A program made the translations under genes and the position numbers. From positions 6,014,481 to 6,078,480 of the forward strand of contig OZ024807.1 of NCBI GenBank assembly GCA_964017045.1: DNA of 64,000 bases, given 5' to 3'. Within the stretch, counting starts at the first letter, position 1; every line of letters begins with the position of its first letter. This document shows, one piece after another, positions 50,111 to 61,289 of this stretch. The DNA comes from Omphiscola glabra (Eukaryota; Mollusca; Gastropoda; Lymnaeidae). The notes under the pieces were generated by a model. That model saw nothing but the letters and a program-made list of their open reading frames with translations, searched no databases and was not told the origin of the DNA.

Positions 50111-50339
50111 CTACAGCCCATGTAAGGCCCCGGCCTGCTCCACCATATCCTTCCATTCGGATCGATCAGTGGCGTTCCGCCTCCATGTGCGAACCCCCAA
50201 CTGGTGCAAGTCCTTCTCTACATCGTCGATCCATCTTAGTCTTGGTCGACCGGTGAGCTGTCTACCCATCATAGCCTTATGCCTGTATAACGCTTTTTGC
50301 TGCTCTACAATCCTGCATCCTTCAGCCTGCTTTGCAATT
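50111..50339 (-). pseudogene. RTE-like retrotransposon 3' end, truncated
   Basis: The minus strand encodes about 75 residues ending at a TAG at 50,111-50,113. It contains GRQLTGRPRLRWIDDVEKDL, then GVRTWRRNATDRSEWKDMV and EQAGALHGL. The G-RPRxRWxDDVxxDL ... DRxxW pattern is the C-terminus of RTE-type endonuclease/reverse-transcriptase proteins common in molluscs. The frame is intact in this piece, but everything upstream (polymerase, endonuclease) is missing, as usual for 5'-truncated LINE copies. Confidence 0.75.
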
Positions 50340-50609
50340 CAATAAATAAATTAAAAGTACAATATTTTCACATAGTAAAATGCAGTTACATTTGTAGTGG
50401 GTGCCAAAATTAATATTTAAAAAAAAAAAGGGTTTTAAGGGGGTGAGAGGCTGGTTAAATATTTCGTAAGGGTTCCTGGGTGTATTATGAGTGGGAGATT
50501 CGGCAAAACCTTTTAGTACAGGTTTTTGTTGTAATTAATTATAGAAGACTGGGGCTACGCGCGCGAAGGATGTGGTGAGTCAGGACATAGCCCTAGCATG
50601 GACTGTAGC

Positions 50610-50935
50610 GCCATAGGGATGGATTGGTTGATAGATGGATTGGTTTATAGATGGATGGATGGATGGTAGGAAGGAGTTAGGGGTGGATAGATGGAAGGAA
50701 AGAAGAAAGGATGGATAAATGGAATGATGGATGGATGGAAGGAAGTATGGATTGATGAATGGAAGGAAAGAATGATGGATGTATGGATGGAAGAAAAGGA
50801 TGGATTGAAGGATGGATGGATGGAAGAAAAGGATGGATTGAAGGATGGATGGATGGATTAAAGAAGGATGGAAGGTCAGGAGGAAGGGATAGAGTATTGA
50901 TGGATGGATTGATGGCTAAGCATATCCATGGTAAG
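50610..50935. repeat. Diverged (GGAT)n / GGAA microsatellite
   Basis: GGATGGAT, GGAAGGAA and GAAAAGGATGGATTGAAG runs with a 36-bp local tandem at about 50,788-50,850. Confidence 0.9.
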
Positions 50936-51339
50936 ACGTCCAGTTCAACTCATCCGTATACATGTGACCTATATTGTATTTAAAAAGAACCTATGTATAT
51001 AAAAAAATAAAATAAAAAAAAGACATCTTTAGAGTCAAATTGAAGTGATTTATTTTAGTTGAATATGTTTCTGAACATTGAACCAAATGTTACACTAGGT
51101 GGAAGTTGTATTTATTCGTTGTTTCCACTTTCATTCTGCTGTCATTTTTTTATTTTAAAAAACGCCATGAAACTAATTGTGACTGCCGGTTGCCTTCCTT
51201 TAGCGTAAAAAAACAAACTATATATGTCAATTTAATTTTCTTCAATACAAGTGGTCAAAAAATGCTTTATATAGTTAGTTTTTTTAAAAATATATTTTTC
51301 AATATCGGTTTTTGATGTTGATTTATTGGATTAAAAATA

Positions 51340-51871
51340 TTTTTTAAGTATTAGGAACATGTTTGTAAGCTATATAAGGATGGCGCAAATAAAAGTTCGC
51401 TTTATTTTTTTTTAGTTTTTTTGTTTTGTCAATTTACTAATGCACGTGTTTAAAGAGGAAAACAAAGCCTTTTTACATCTTTAAACACATATAAAAAAAA
51501 TTTATCTTGATTTCCCCTCACTTACAACCTCAGTCTCAAATCGTAGTACATCTGTCCTTTTCTCCAATTCTATGTAAAAAGTTTTTTTGTAAAGCAGAGA
51601 GTGGCCGGGGGCAAAAAGAAAAGTGTGTCGGGGTAGTGGGGGGGGGGTGTAATTTTATCGATTGATCTCATCACGACTCATGCTAACGTGTAGGCAAGGG
51701 AAACGATGTTGAGCTAGCCCTAAGCCCAAAAGTTAATCTAAGGATATCTTCAATCACGGATCTTTAAGGAATTGTGTCGGATGCTACTAACGCCCTTCAT
51801 GTTGTTATCTGAGATTGAACACCCCATCGACACCACCAACCCGCAAAGGAAAAATATAAAAGTAAATATAA
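51340..51871. other. Block A non-coding part
   Basis: AT-rich flank, then GC-richer retrotransposon-derived sequence from about 51,660. The long plus frame at 51,772-52,134 is out of frame with the LINE remnant and is a shadow. Confidence 0.4.
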
Positions 51872-52183
51872 AGACGGCCTCGTCTCAGATACTCAGACAT
51901 ATGCAAAAGAGATATGAAGGCAGCCAACATCAACATCTCACATTGGGAGGACCTGGCGGAGGATCGATCCACATGGCGGGGTATCGTGAAGGCAGGATCA
52001 TTACGTGCCGAGGAGCTCTACAGAGCGGAAGCAGCTGCAAAGAGAGCGCAGAGAAAGGCCAGAAAACACTGCTCCACCGCATTCGTGTGTGGGACATGCA
52101 AAAGAGACTGCCACTCGAGGATCGGTCTTACTAGCCACTCCAAGAGCTGCAATCAGAAAAGATACATCTATCGAATCTCGTAG
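51872..52183 (+). pseudogene. Non-LTR retrotransposon ORF2 C-terminus, truncated
   Basis: 104 codons open from a TAA at 51,869 to a TAG at 52,181-52,183. The reading is RPRLRYSDICKRDMKAANIN, then WEDLAEDRSTWRGIVKAG, a Lys/Arg/Ala-rich helix and a zinc-knuckle-like CGTCKRDC...H...C tail. The W-DLA-DRxxWR motif followed by a C-terminal zinc finger is characteristic of LINE-type reverse-transcriptase C-termini. Upstream sequence is degraded. A TA run (52,205-52,224) lies in the 3' region. A mirrored copy is at 62,932-63,243. Confidence 0.7.
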
Positions 52184-52553
52184 ACGGAAAGATGCCATAC
52201 ATACTTACATATATATATATATATTGTTTTAAACAAAATAAAATTAAAAATATGGTAGCAATCGCTTTGTAGAACAAAACGTTCAGAGCTTCAAAGGCAC
52301 ACAGCAAATGTTCTCATCACGTTACAAATATGTGGTATTAGTTTTGACGGCCATGGAAAAAAAAATATTTAAACAAATAAAGTCGGTATCTTGGTGAATG
52401 CAAATGTTGTTTTATTGTTGCGTGTCTGGCCTGTGTATTTGGTTGTACTGTATAATATTGATCATTGTACGGGAACCTTTTTTGATAATGATATAAACTA
52501 ATGGTATATAATTTTATTATTATTAGTATTAATATTATTGGTAGTTTTCTATA

Positions 52554-52748
52554 GCGTGGTACCCCAGCCTAGGGCTGGGCTCACCACGCTTTGCATACAG
52601 TTTAAGAAACATAATCATGAACTTAAAAATTAATTAATTAACTTACATTAATTTAAAAAACAACAAAAGAAAACAAAGGTGTATTCGCCCAACAATTCCA
52701 TAACAATTGACATGTGAAGCCATGGACGGCACTCGGCAGCATCGTTTA
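52554..52748. mobile_element. Hairpin-headed element, about 195 bp
   Basis: AGCGTGGT ... AGCCTAGGGCTGGGCT ... ACCACGCT hairpin at 52,554-52,591, ending in GCCATGGACGGC ... GGCAGCATCGTTT. Same ends as the 2,687 element, with the stem changed in a compensatory way (GCGCGG/CCGCGC to GCGTGG/CCACGC). Preceded by an ATT run. Confidence 0.6.
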
Positions 52749-53973
52749 TATATATATATACATATATACATTTTTTTGTTTCATTCCGAAGCTCATTTTT
52801 AATTAAAAATTTTTAAATTTATTAATTCAGGAACCGTTCATTATTGTGGGTAAAACTCAGATATATTTTTTTCTTCAAATTGATGAATATTCAATCGTTG
52901 TTATTTTTTTTCTTTCTCCATTATCAGAAGGTTAAACATTCCCCCCCCCCCCCCCCCCCAACAGTGCAGCAATAAAGTTACAATTTTCGATAATTTTGTA
53001 CCTTGATCGTTTAAAGATACAATTTTTTAAAAATTTAATCCAACAGTTTTCAAGTCTGCATCGCTGTATCGGGCGGGGAAGTGTACTTTCTTCTCTCTCT
53101 ATTAAATCTTTCTGAAAGGCTTATACATGTGCACCGAACTGTCACCTGTCTGTTATTGACAAAAAAACTTTACAAATTTTATTCACCTTTTTTATGAAAA
53201 TAAAAGTTCAAAATAACAAGAAAGGCAAAAACAACTACCCTCAAGCGGCCTTGAACGTTATATTTTCATACAACGGATCATTTTTTTGGTGACATTCTAC
53301 CACCTCTTAAGGGAAGTAATCGTTGGACCTGACGGCACGCCCTGTCATAATTTTTTTTTCCTCCAATTAATGAGTCTCTGAATTCAGGAGCGCGGACTCT
53401 GCAGCGACTGGAGTCGCGGGTCTATTTCAAAACCCCATTTATGACACCTTGACTGGCATGACATTTAGGTTGTCAAATGTCGCTTACGTTTTTGAAATTA
53501 AGTACCAACACTATCCTTAATCACAAATTACTTTGTCTTCTTTCTGCACCATACATTCTGCAGTATCGCTTACTTTTCACGATACCGAATAAGGGTTCAA
53601 AAAAATTTCGATTCCGATTGCCCTAATATGGAGACTGCGTCAGTGACCGCTTAAGCTTTGACTAACATCCATTTTTTTTGAAAAGGGAGAGCTTGGAAAT
53701 ATTCAATGGACGCTTTCTCAGCTTGAACCGTTCCATTGCAGGCCATTTTTTCCACGAGCTGGTCTTGCAAGTTCGAGAGAAAAAAAGGAACATGATTTTG
53801 TGGGGGCCTTTCATTTATTTCGCGAGACTCGCCCAGGCCTATAGTGTAACGTACAAAATCGCATTCACGCCACGCTGTTACAGTAACAAGGCCGAGAAGC
53901 GTAACAAATATTTCTATTTTCTTTTCGGGGGGGGGGGGGGGGGGTGTCTGTTATAGGCTTTTAATATCGCCCC
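52749..53973. other. Block B, non-coding
   Basis: TA run, C run (52,940-52,958) and G run (53,929-53,944). The frames at 53,678-53,956 recur in B' copies but show frame changes between copies. No domain. Confidence 0.45.
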
Positions 53974-54219
53974 CGGGGGTGGGGGGACGTAGCAGTGCGG
54001 TATGTCTGAATGAGGTCTCGTCAACACTTGTCCTTGGTGGGGGGGACGTAGCAGTACTGTATGTCTGAATGAGGTCTCGTCAACACTTGTCCTTGGTGGG
54101 GGGGGGACGTAGCAGTGCGGTATGTCTGAATGAGGTCTCGTCTACACTTGTCCTTGGTGGGGGGGGGGGACGTAGCAGTACGGTATGTCTGAATGAGGTC
54201 TTGTCAACACTTGTCCTTG
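53974..54219 (-). repeat. About 58-bp minisatellite with variable G/C run, 4 units
   Basis: Units of GACGTAGCAGTGCGGTATGT, TGAATGAGGTC and ACACTTGTCCTTGGT, separated by G runs of 6-10. Copies on the opposite strand at 57,314 and 60,677. Confidence 0.95.
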
Positions 54220-54293
54220 TTAAGAATTACCACTTTGGGTGGGGTGGTGTTGGAGAATTGGGTTTTTTTTTTGGGTGGGGGGGAAGGGTGGGT

Positions 54294-54652
54294 GCATGCA
54301 GTGGATCTACACAATTTTTGTCAGGTCATGTCAACTAAAATGTGATCCAACAGAGAGAAGACAGGGAAAAAAAAAAGGACCGATGTTTTGATAATCCAGG
54401 GCTGGCAGAATGTTACGGATGGCGAAGCCCGTGACCTCATTGTTTCGTTACTCAATAGTTTTATAAAAACTTAATTTTTTAATTATTTTTTTTAAAATGG
54501 AAATGAATGAATTATTTTTTATTTAAAAAATAAAATTAATCCTCACGCTACAAATATTAATTCCTTTTTCTGATTCTGCGGTTCTGGTAGGGTACGTTGC
54601 TGCATCCATATACTGGAATATATGCAACTGTTTGGGAGGCGATGCTGCCATC
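54294..54652. other. Unpaired segment after the left arm, no feature
   Basis: First bases after the inverted homology breaks. AT-rich, with an A run at 54,369-54,378. Nothing recognised. Confidence 0.45.
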
Positions 54653-54908
54653 CTAACGGCTCCTAGCAGATGCCAGGGCAGCCTTGAAGCTTTCGATAGA
54701 TGTCGAGTTCACGGCGGTATTGTGCAGTTGGTTCCAAGCGATTATTGTGCGTGGAAAGAAGGATTGTTTATGTTGCACCGTGTTACTCATAAGCACAGTG
54801 AAGCATTTCCTACTGTTCCGGGTGTAATTTCTCATGGGGTTGTCAGAGGTTAAGTCAGTGTTTAGTGAGTGTTTGGCACTAATTAATCTGTCTGCGGATG
54901 GTTGGAGT
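54653..54908 (-). pseudogene. Reverse-transcriptase C-terminus remnant
   Basis: The minus strand encodes SNTVQHKQSFFPRTIIAWNQ, then LHNTAVNSTSIESFKAALA before a stop at 54,653. The SFFPRTIxxWNxL motif followed by 'SFK..L' is the conserved end of many non-LTR reverse transcriptases. Open upstream to about 54,908 (SAKHSLNTDLTSDNP), then interrupted; bases beyond continue LINE-like in another frame. A 32-bp piece of this remnant appears to be re-used at 59,375. Confidence 0.6.
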
Positions 54909-55568
54909 CACATGATGACTGTTACGCTTGTGAAACCAAATCGCCCACCTTTATTTAGGCTTGGACTGGTACAACAAAGGCAGACGAGCGTTGAGATCAA
55001 TCTAAAGGAAGAGACCGAACACGCGACATCCGTCCATGGGAGCGGAAGTGTTCCAATAAAAGATGGCTGCGGGTTCATTACAAAGTAAATTTTTAAGAAT
55101 TTTTTTTTACAGGTCCGCGCCTGGTTAAAACAATATCAGGCCATAGGTTTAAAACTGCGAAACCTTCTCTATTCTTGTATATTTATTATTCATTTTTTTT
55201 TAATAATATATATTTTTTTTTAATTTTAGATGTTCATCTTAAAAAATATATCTTTATTTGAACTATTATTATTATTGTTATTACTATTATTTGAATTTTA
55301 CAATTTTATTTTACTATAATTTTGTTTAAGTCGGGCGTGGGTGATGACGTCATTTATGCTTGGGGAATAAGTTTGTTTCATCCTAACAAGCTCTTCGTCC
55401 CAAACGGTCTAGGTCAGAGAGCAGAATACTACTAATAATTATTACAAAATGGCATCCCGCGGTGATCTTAGCTCGATGGCATTCCTCTTCCATCCTGGTG
55501 CTGTGAGATTCTTGGCCTCGAGGCGTGGTTGCCAGTGGGTTTCTATAGCACTCATTAAATTTAATCAC
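54909..55568. other. Intergenic, no gene
   Basis: Possible further LINE-derived DNA to about 55,085, then T-rich and ATT-rich sequence. The frames at 54,834-55,088 and 55,383-55,583 have no recognisable domain. Confidence 0.4.
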
Positions 55569-55571
55569 TAA

Positions 55572-56878
55572 GGGTCGGTTCACACGATCAAATTTTCCTT
55601 CAAGCGTTTGATGCGATTCGTGTACGAAGCCTTGTCACAACTTACAAATCATGGTTTTATCAAATTTCGAAGGCATGCATTTTTGTTTAGTTTTATTGCA
55701 CAACCTCCATATCATGTGAAAAAACACTAAGAAAAAGGTTCGTCAATCTATGTCGTGTTTACATTGACTACGCTAAGTTATCGAAACAACAGCCCCCCCC
55801 GCCCCCCAAATAAGAATTGTTTACTTAATTTATAAAAAAATATAATAGAAACATTGGACAATAAATGGGCGTAGGGCTTGATATAATTTAAATTTATTTT
55901 TTAAATAGGCTTTTTACTTATAAAGCATATTCCCTAGCTTAGTCACTGTAACTGCAGCACTAGCCTAGTCACTGTAACTGCAGCACTAGCCTAGTCACTG
56001 TAACTACAGCACTATAGCATAGTCACTGTAACTGCAGCACTAGACTAGTCACTGTAACTGTAGCACTAGCCTAGTCACTGTAACTGTAGCACTAGCCTAA
56101 TCACTGTAACTGTAGCACTAGCCTAGTCATTGTAACTGCAGCACTATAGCATAGTCACTGTAACTGCAGCACTAGCCTAGTCACTGTAACTGCAGCACTA
56201 GATAGTCACTGCAACTGTAGCACTAGCCTAGTCACTGTAACTGCAGCACTAGCCTAGTCACTGTAACTGCAGCACTAGCCTAGTCACTGTAACTGTAGCA
56301 CTAGCATAGTCACAGTAACTGTAGCACTAGCCTAGTCACTGTAACTGAAGCACTAGCCTAGTCACTGTAACTGCATCACTAGCCTAGTCACTGTAACTGT
56401 AGCACTAGCCTAGTCACTGTAACTGTAGCACTAGCCTAGTCACTGTAACTGTAGCACTAGCCTAGTCACTGTAAATGTAGCACTAGCCTAGTCACTGTAA
56501 CTGTAGCACTAGCCTAGTCACTGTAACTGTAGCACTAGCCTAGTCACTGTAAATGTAGCACTAGCCTAGTCACTGTAACTGTAGCACTAGCCTAGTCACT
56601 GTAACTGTAGCACTAGCCTAGTCACTGTAACTGCAGCACTAGCCTAGTCACTGTAACTGAAGCACTAGCCTACTGGAATCGCTGCTATTTTGATCAATCA
56701 GCTGTAATGTCACGTGAACGAAAAAAAATAGTCTTCGATTGGTTATCGCATCATACACATGCTTGAATGCAAAAAGCAAATTCTCTGTTGTGTCCATAAA
56801 TCCGCAAACCAAAATAATGCCTTCATACACCAATTGAATCAAATGCTTGAAGGAAAAATTGACCGTGTGAACTGACGC
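55572..56878. mobile_element. PIF/Harbinger-like MITE containing a minisatellite
   Basis: Left end GGGTCGGTTCACACGATCAA and right end (reverse complement) GCGTCAGTTCACACGGTCAA begin terminal inverted repeats of about 60 bp, roughly 80% matched (shared TTTTCCTTCAAGC then TTTGAT). Both ends are flanked by TAA (55,569-55,571 and 56,879-56,881), the 3-bp TWA duplication typical of PIF/Harbinger. No transposase frame. Most of the interior, 55,937-56,675, is a 26-bp tandem array. Confidence 0.7.
55937..56675. repeat. 26-bp minisatellite inside the MITE, about 28 units
   Basis: Unit CCTAGTCACTGTAACTG(C/T) plus AGCACTAG. Landmark variants (CCTAATCACTG, GTCATTGTAAC, CACTATAGCATAG, ACTAGATAGTC) occur in an order reproduced in the array at 59,407-60,034. 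Confidence 0.95.
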
Positions 56879-57313
56879 TAATACTTCTCAACTCTTGTTA
56901 TGAGCAGTTTACGAAGTAGTTTTATTGTTTGTGCGGAAAGGAATTATGTTATGCTTGCTTGGTTTAATTTATGAAACTAAAATATGTAAAAAAAAAATAT
57001 TTAAAAAAATATTTAAAAAAATTAGATGTACATTTGGGATGATTTTTAATGTATTTTTAAAAATATTTTATTTATTTATTTGCTGGGCATGAAATTTGGT
57101 TTAAAATTCCATGTACTACTTTCGATGAAATTACTATTATTATTTTTTAATCATAAATAACTATAAAATCTCTAAAACATTCACAATTGTGACATATAAA
57201 TGTAACGAAAACTTAATCGGTAAAATTCCCCCAACCCCCTCACCCACCCTTCCCCCCCCCAAAAAAAAAAACCCAATTCCCCAACACCACCCCACCCAAA
57301 GTGGTAATTCTTA

Positions 57314-57917
57314 ACAAGGACAAGTGTTGACAAGACCTCATTCAGACATACCGCACTGCTACGTCCCCCCCCCACCAAGGACAAGTGTTGACAAGACCTC
57401 ATTCAGACATACCGCACTGCTACGTCCCCCCCACCAAGGACAAGTGTTGACGAGACCTCATTCAGACATACCGCACTGCTACGTCTCCCCCCCCCCACCA
57501 AGGACAAGTGTTGACGAGACCTCAATCAGACATACCGCACTGCTACGTCTCCCCACCAAGGACAAGTGTTGACGAGACCTCATTCAGACATACAGCACTG
57601 CTACGTCACCCCCCACCAAGGACAAGTGTTGACGAGACCTCATTCAGACATACAGTACTGCTACGTCCCCCCCCCCGCACCAAGGACAAGTGTTGACGAG
57701 ACCTCATTCAGACATACAGTACTGCTACGTCCCCCCCCCACCAAGGACAAGTGTTGACGAGACCTCATTCAGACATACAGTACTGCTACGTCCCCCCCAC
57801 CAAGGACAAGTGTTGACGAGACCTCATTCAGACATACCGCACTGCTACGTCCCCCCCACCAAGGACAAGTGTTGACGAGACCTCATTCAGACATACCGCA
57901 CTGCTACGTCCCCCCTA
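57314..57917 (+). repeat. 58-bp minisatellite, 10 units (copy C'1)
   Basis: Unit GGACAAGTGTTGACGAGACC, CATTCAGACATAC(C/A)G and CTGCTACGTC followed by a C run of 4-10. Translated Pro/Thr-rich frames across it are artefacts of the repeat. Confidence 0.95.
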
Positions 57918-59167
57918 CCCCGGGGGGCGATATTAAAAGCCTATAACAGACACCCCCCCCCCCCCCCCGAAAAGAAAATAGAAATATTTGTTACGCTTCT
58001 CGGCCTTGTTACTGTAACAGCGTGGCGTGAATGCGATTTTGTACGTTACACTATAGGCCTGGGCGAGTCTCGCGAAATAAATGAAAGGCCCCCACAAAAT
58101 CATGTTCCTTTTTTTCTCTCGAACTTGCAAGACCAGCTCGTGGAAAAAATGGCCTGCAGTGGAACGGTTCAAGAAGTGAGATGAGGCATGAAGCGCTGAG
58201 AAAGCGTCCATTGAATATTTCCAAGCTCTCCCTTTTCAAAAAAAATGGATGTTAGTCAAAGCTTAAGCGGTCACTGACGCAGTCTCCATATTAGGGCAAT
58301 CGGAATCGATATTTTTTTGAACCCTTATTCGGTATCGTGAAAAGTAAGCGATACCGCAGAATGTATGGTGCAGAAAGAAGACAAAGTAATTTGTGATTAA
58401 GGATAGTGTTGGTACTTAATTTCAAAAACGTAAGCGACATTTGACAACCTAAATGTCATGCCAGTCAAGGTGTCATAAATGGGGTTTTGAAATAGACCCG
58501 CGACTCCAGTCGCTGCAGAGTCCGCGCTCCTGAATTCAGAGACTCATTAATTGGAGGAAAAAAAAATTATGACAGGGTGTGCCGTCAGGTCCAACGATTA
58601 CTTCCCTTAAGAGGTGGTAGAATGTCACCAAAAAAATGATCCGTTGTATGAAAATATAACGTTCAAGGCCGCTTGAGGGTAGTTGTTTTTGCCTTTCTTG
58701 TTATTTTGAACTTTTATTTTCATAAAAAAGGTGAATAAAATTTGTAAAGTTTTTTTGTCAATAACAGACAGGTGACAGTTCGGTGCACATGTATAAGCCT
58801 TTCAGAAAGATTTAATAGAGAGAGAAGAAAGTACACTTCCCCGCCCGATACAGCGATGCAGACTTGAAAACTGTTGGATTAAATTTTTAAAAAATTGTAT
58901 CTTTAAACGATCAAGGTACAATATTATCGAAAATTGTAACTTTATTGCTGCACTGTGGGGGGGGGGGGGGGGGGGAATGTTTAACCTTCTGATAATGGAG
59001 AAAGAAAAAAATAACAACGATTGAATATTCATCAATTTGAAGAAAAAAATATATCTGAGTTTTACCCACAATAATGAACGGTTCCTGAATTAATAAATTT
59101 AAAAATTTTTAATTAAAAATGAGCTTCGGAATGAAACAAAAAAATGTATATATGTATATATATATAT
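57918..59167. other. Block B' copy 1, non-coding
   Basis: Reverse complement of 52,749-53,960, including the G run at 58,957-58,974. No gene. Confidence 0.5.
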
Positions 59168-59361
59168 AAACGATGCTGCCGAGTGCCGTCCATGGCTTCA
59201 CATGTCAATTGTTATGGAATTGTTGGGCGAATACACCTTTGTTTTCTTTTGTTTTTTTTAAATTAATGTAAGTTAATTAATTAATTTTTAAGTTCATGAT
59301 TATGTTTCTTAAACTGTATGCACAGCGTGGTGAGCCCAGCCCTAGGCTGGGGTACCACGCT
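59168..59361. mobile_element. Hairpin-headed element, copy in B'1
   Basis: Reverse complement of 52,554-52,748; hairpin at 59,324-59,361. Confidence 0.6.
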
Positions 59362-59374
59362 ATAGAAAACTACC

Positions 59375-59406
59375 TCACTAAACACTGTCTTAACCTCTTA
59401 CAATCG
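59375..59406. other. 32-bp junction filler resembling the RT remnant
   Basis: TCACTAAACACTG(T)CTTAAC then CTCT(T)ACAA matches the reverse complement of about 54,838-54,868 at about 28 of 32 positions. It lies exactly between B'1 and the second 26-bp array; the normal continuation of B' (the AAT run at 62,575) is absent here. Confidence 0.6.
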
Positions 59407-60241
59407 CCTAGTCACTGTAACTGAAGCACTAGCCTAGTCACTGTAACTGCAGCACTAGCCTAGTCACTGTAACTGTAGCACTAGCCTAGTCACTGTAACT
59501 GTAGCACTAGCCTAGTCACTGTAACTGTAGCACTAGCCTAATCACTGTAACTGTAGCACTAGCCTAGTCATTGTAACTGCAGCACTATAGCATAGTCACT
59601 GTAACTGCAGCACTAGCCTAGTCACTGTAACTGCAGCACTAGATAGTCACTGCAACTGTAGCACTAGCCTAGTCACTGTAACTGCAGCACTAGCCTAGTC
59701 ACTGTAACTGCAGCACTAGCCTAGTCACTGTAACTGTAGCACTAGCATAGCCACAGTAACTGTAGCACTAGCCTAGTCCCTGTAACTGAAGCACTAGCCT
59801 AGTCACTGTAACTGCATCACTAGCCTAGTCACTGTAACTGTAGCACTAGCCTAGTCACTGTAACTGTAGCACTAGCCTAGTCACTGTAACTGTAGCACTA
59901 GCCTAGTCTCTGTAAATGTAGCACTAGCCTAGTCACTGTAACTGTAGCACTAGCCTAGTCACTGTAACTGTAGCACTAGCCTAGTCACTATAACTGCAGC
60001 ACTAGCCTAGTCACTGTAACTGAAGCAATAGCCTACTGGAATCGCTGCTATTTTGATCAATCAGCTGTAATGTCACGTGAACGAAAAAAAATAGTCTTCG
60101 ATTGGTTATCGCATCATACACATGCTTGAACGCGAAAAGCAAATTCTCTGTTGTGTCCATAAATCCGCAAACAAAAATAATGCCTTCATACACCAATTGA
60201 ATCAAATGCTTGAAGGAAAAATTGACCGTGTGAACTGACGC
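59407..60241. mobile_element. Left-truncated copy of the Harbinger-like MITE
   Basis: 26-bp array (about 24 units, 59,407-60,034) plus the intact right terminal repeat ending at 60,241, followed by TAA. The left terminal repeat is missing, so this copy arose by segmental duplication and not by transposition. Confidence 0.7.
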
Positions 60242-60676
60242 TAATACTTCTCAACTCTTGTTATGAGCAGTTTACGAAATAGTTTTATTGTTTGTGCGGA
60301 AAGTAATTATGTTATGCTTGCTTGGTTTAATTTATGAAACTAAAATATGTAAAAAAAATATTTAAAAAAAATATAAAAAAAATTTAGATGTACATTTGGG
60401 AAGATTTTTAATGTATTTTTAAAAATATTTTATTTATTTATTTGCTTGGCATGAAATTTGGTTTAAAATTCCATGTACTACTTTCGATGAAATTACTATT
60501 ATTATTTTTTAATCATAAATAACTATAAAATCTCTAAAACATTCACAATTGTGACATATAAATGTAACGAAAACTTAATCGGTAAAATTCCCCCAACCCC
60601 CTCACCCACCCTTCCCCCCCCAAAAAAAAACCCCCAATTCCCCAACACCACCCCACCCAAAGTGGTAATTCTTAAC

Positions 60677-61283
60677 AAGGACAAGTGTTGACAAGACCTC
60701 ATTCAGACATACCGCACTGCTACGTCCCCCCCCCCCCCACCAAGGACAAGTGTTGACAAGACCTCATTCAAACATACCGCACTGCTACGTCCCCCCCCCC
60801 AACAAGGACAAGTGTTGACGAGACCTCTTTCAGACATACCGCACTGCTACGCCCCCCCCCCACCAAGGACAAGTGTTGACGAGACCTCATTCAGACATAC
60901 CGCACTGCTACGTCCCCCCCCCCCACCAAGGACAAGTGTTGACGAGACCTCAATCAGACATACCGCACTGCTACGTCCCCCCCCCCACCAAGGACAAGTG
61001 TTGACGAGACCTCATTCAGACATACAGCACTGCTACGTCACCCCCCACAAAGGACAAGTGTTAACAAGACCTCATTCAGACATACAGTACTGCTACGTCC
61101 CCCCCCCACCAAGGACAAGTGTTGACGAGACCTCATTCAGACATACAGTACTGCTACGTCCCCCCCCCACCAAGGACAAGTGTTGACGAGACCTCATTCA
61201 GACATACAGTACTGCTACGTCCCCCCCACCAAGGACAAGTGTTGACGAGACCTCATTCAGACATACCTTATGCTACGTCCCCC
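60677..61283 (+). repeat. 58-bp minisatellite, 10 units (copy C'2)
   Basis: Same unit as 57,314-57,917 with the same variant order (AATCAGAC unit, then GTCACCCC, then ACAGTACTG units) but different C-run lengths. Confidence 0.95.
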
Positions 61284-61289
61284 CCACCC

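Larger units (their letters stand above)
51115..54293 (+). repeat. Left arm of second inverted duplication (blocks A-B-C-D)
   Basis: 51,115-52,545 (A) is mirrored at 64,000-62,575. 52,546-53,960 (B) is mirrored twice, at 59,374-57,918 and 62,574-61,290. The 58-bp array (C, 53,974-54,219) is mirrored at 57,314-57,917 and 60,677-61,283. A short flank (D, to about 54,293) is mirrored at about 57,235-57,312 and again at about 60,600-60,675. Homology stops at 54,293. Confidence 0.9.
55937..59374 (+). repeat. Tandem segmental duplication, unit 1
   Basis: 26-bp array, MITE right half, flank D', 58-bp array C' and block B' in that order, ending TATAGAAAACTACC at 59,374. Confidence 0.85.

Noticed and set aside
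51772..52134. 120-codon plus-strand frame
   Set aside because: Out of frame with the recognisable LINE C-terminus in the same DNA.
57324..61186. Pro/Thr-rich frames across the 58-bp arrays
   Set aside because: Frame depends on variable C-run lengths; units are not a multiple of three and frames break between copies.
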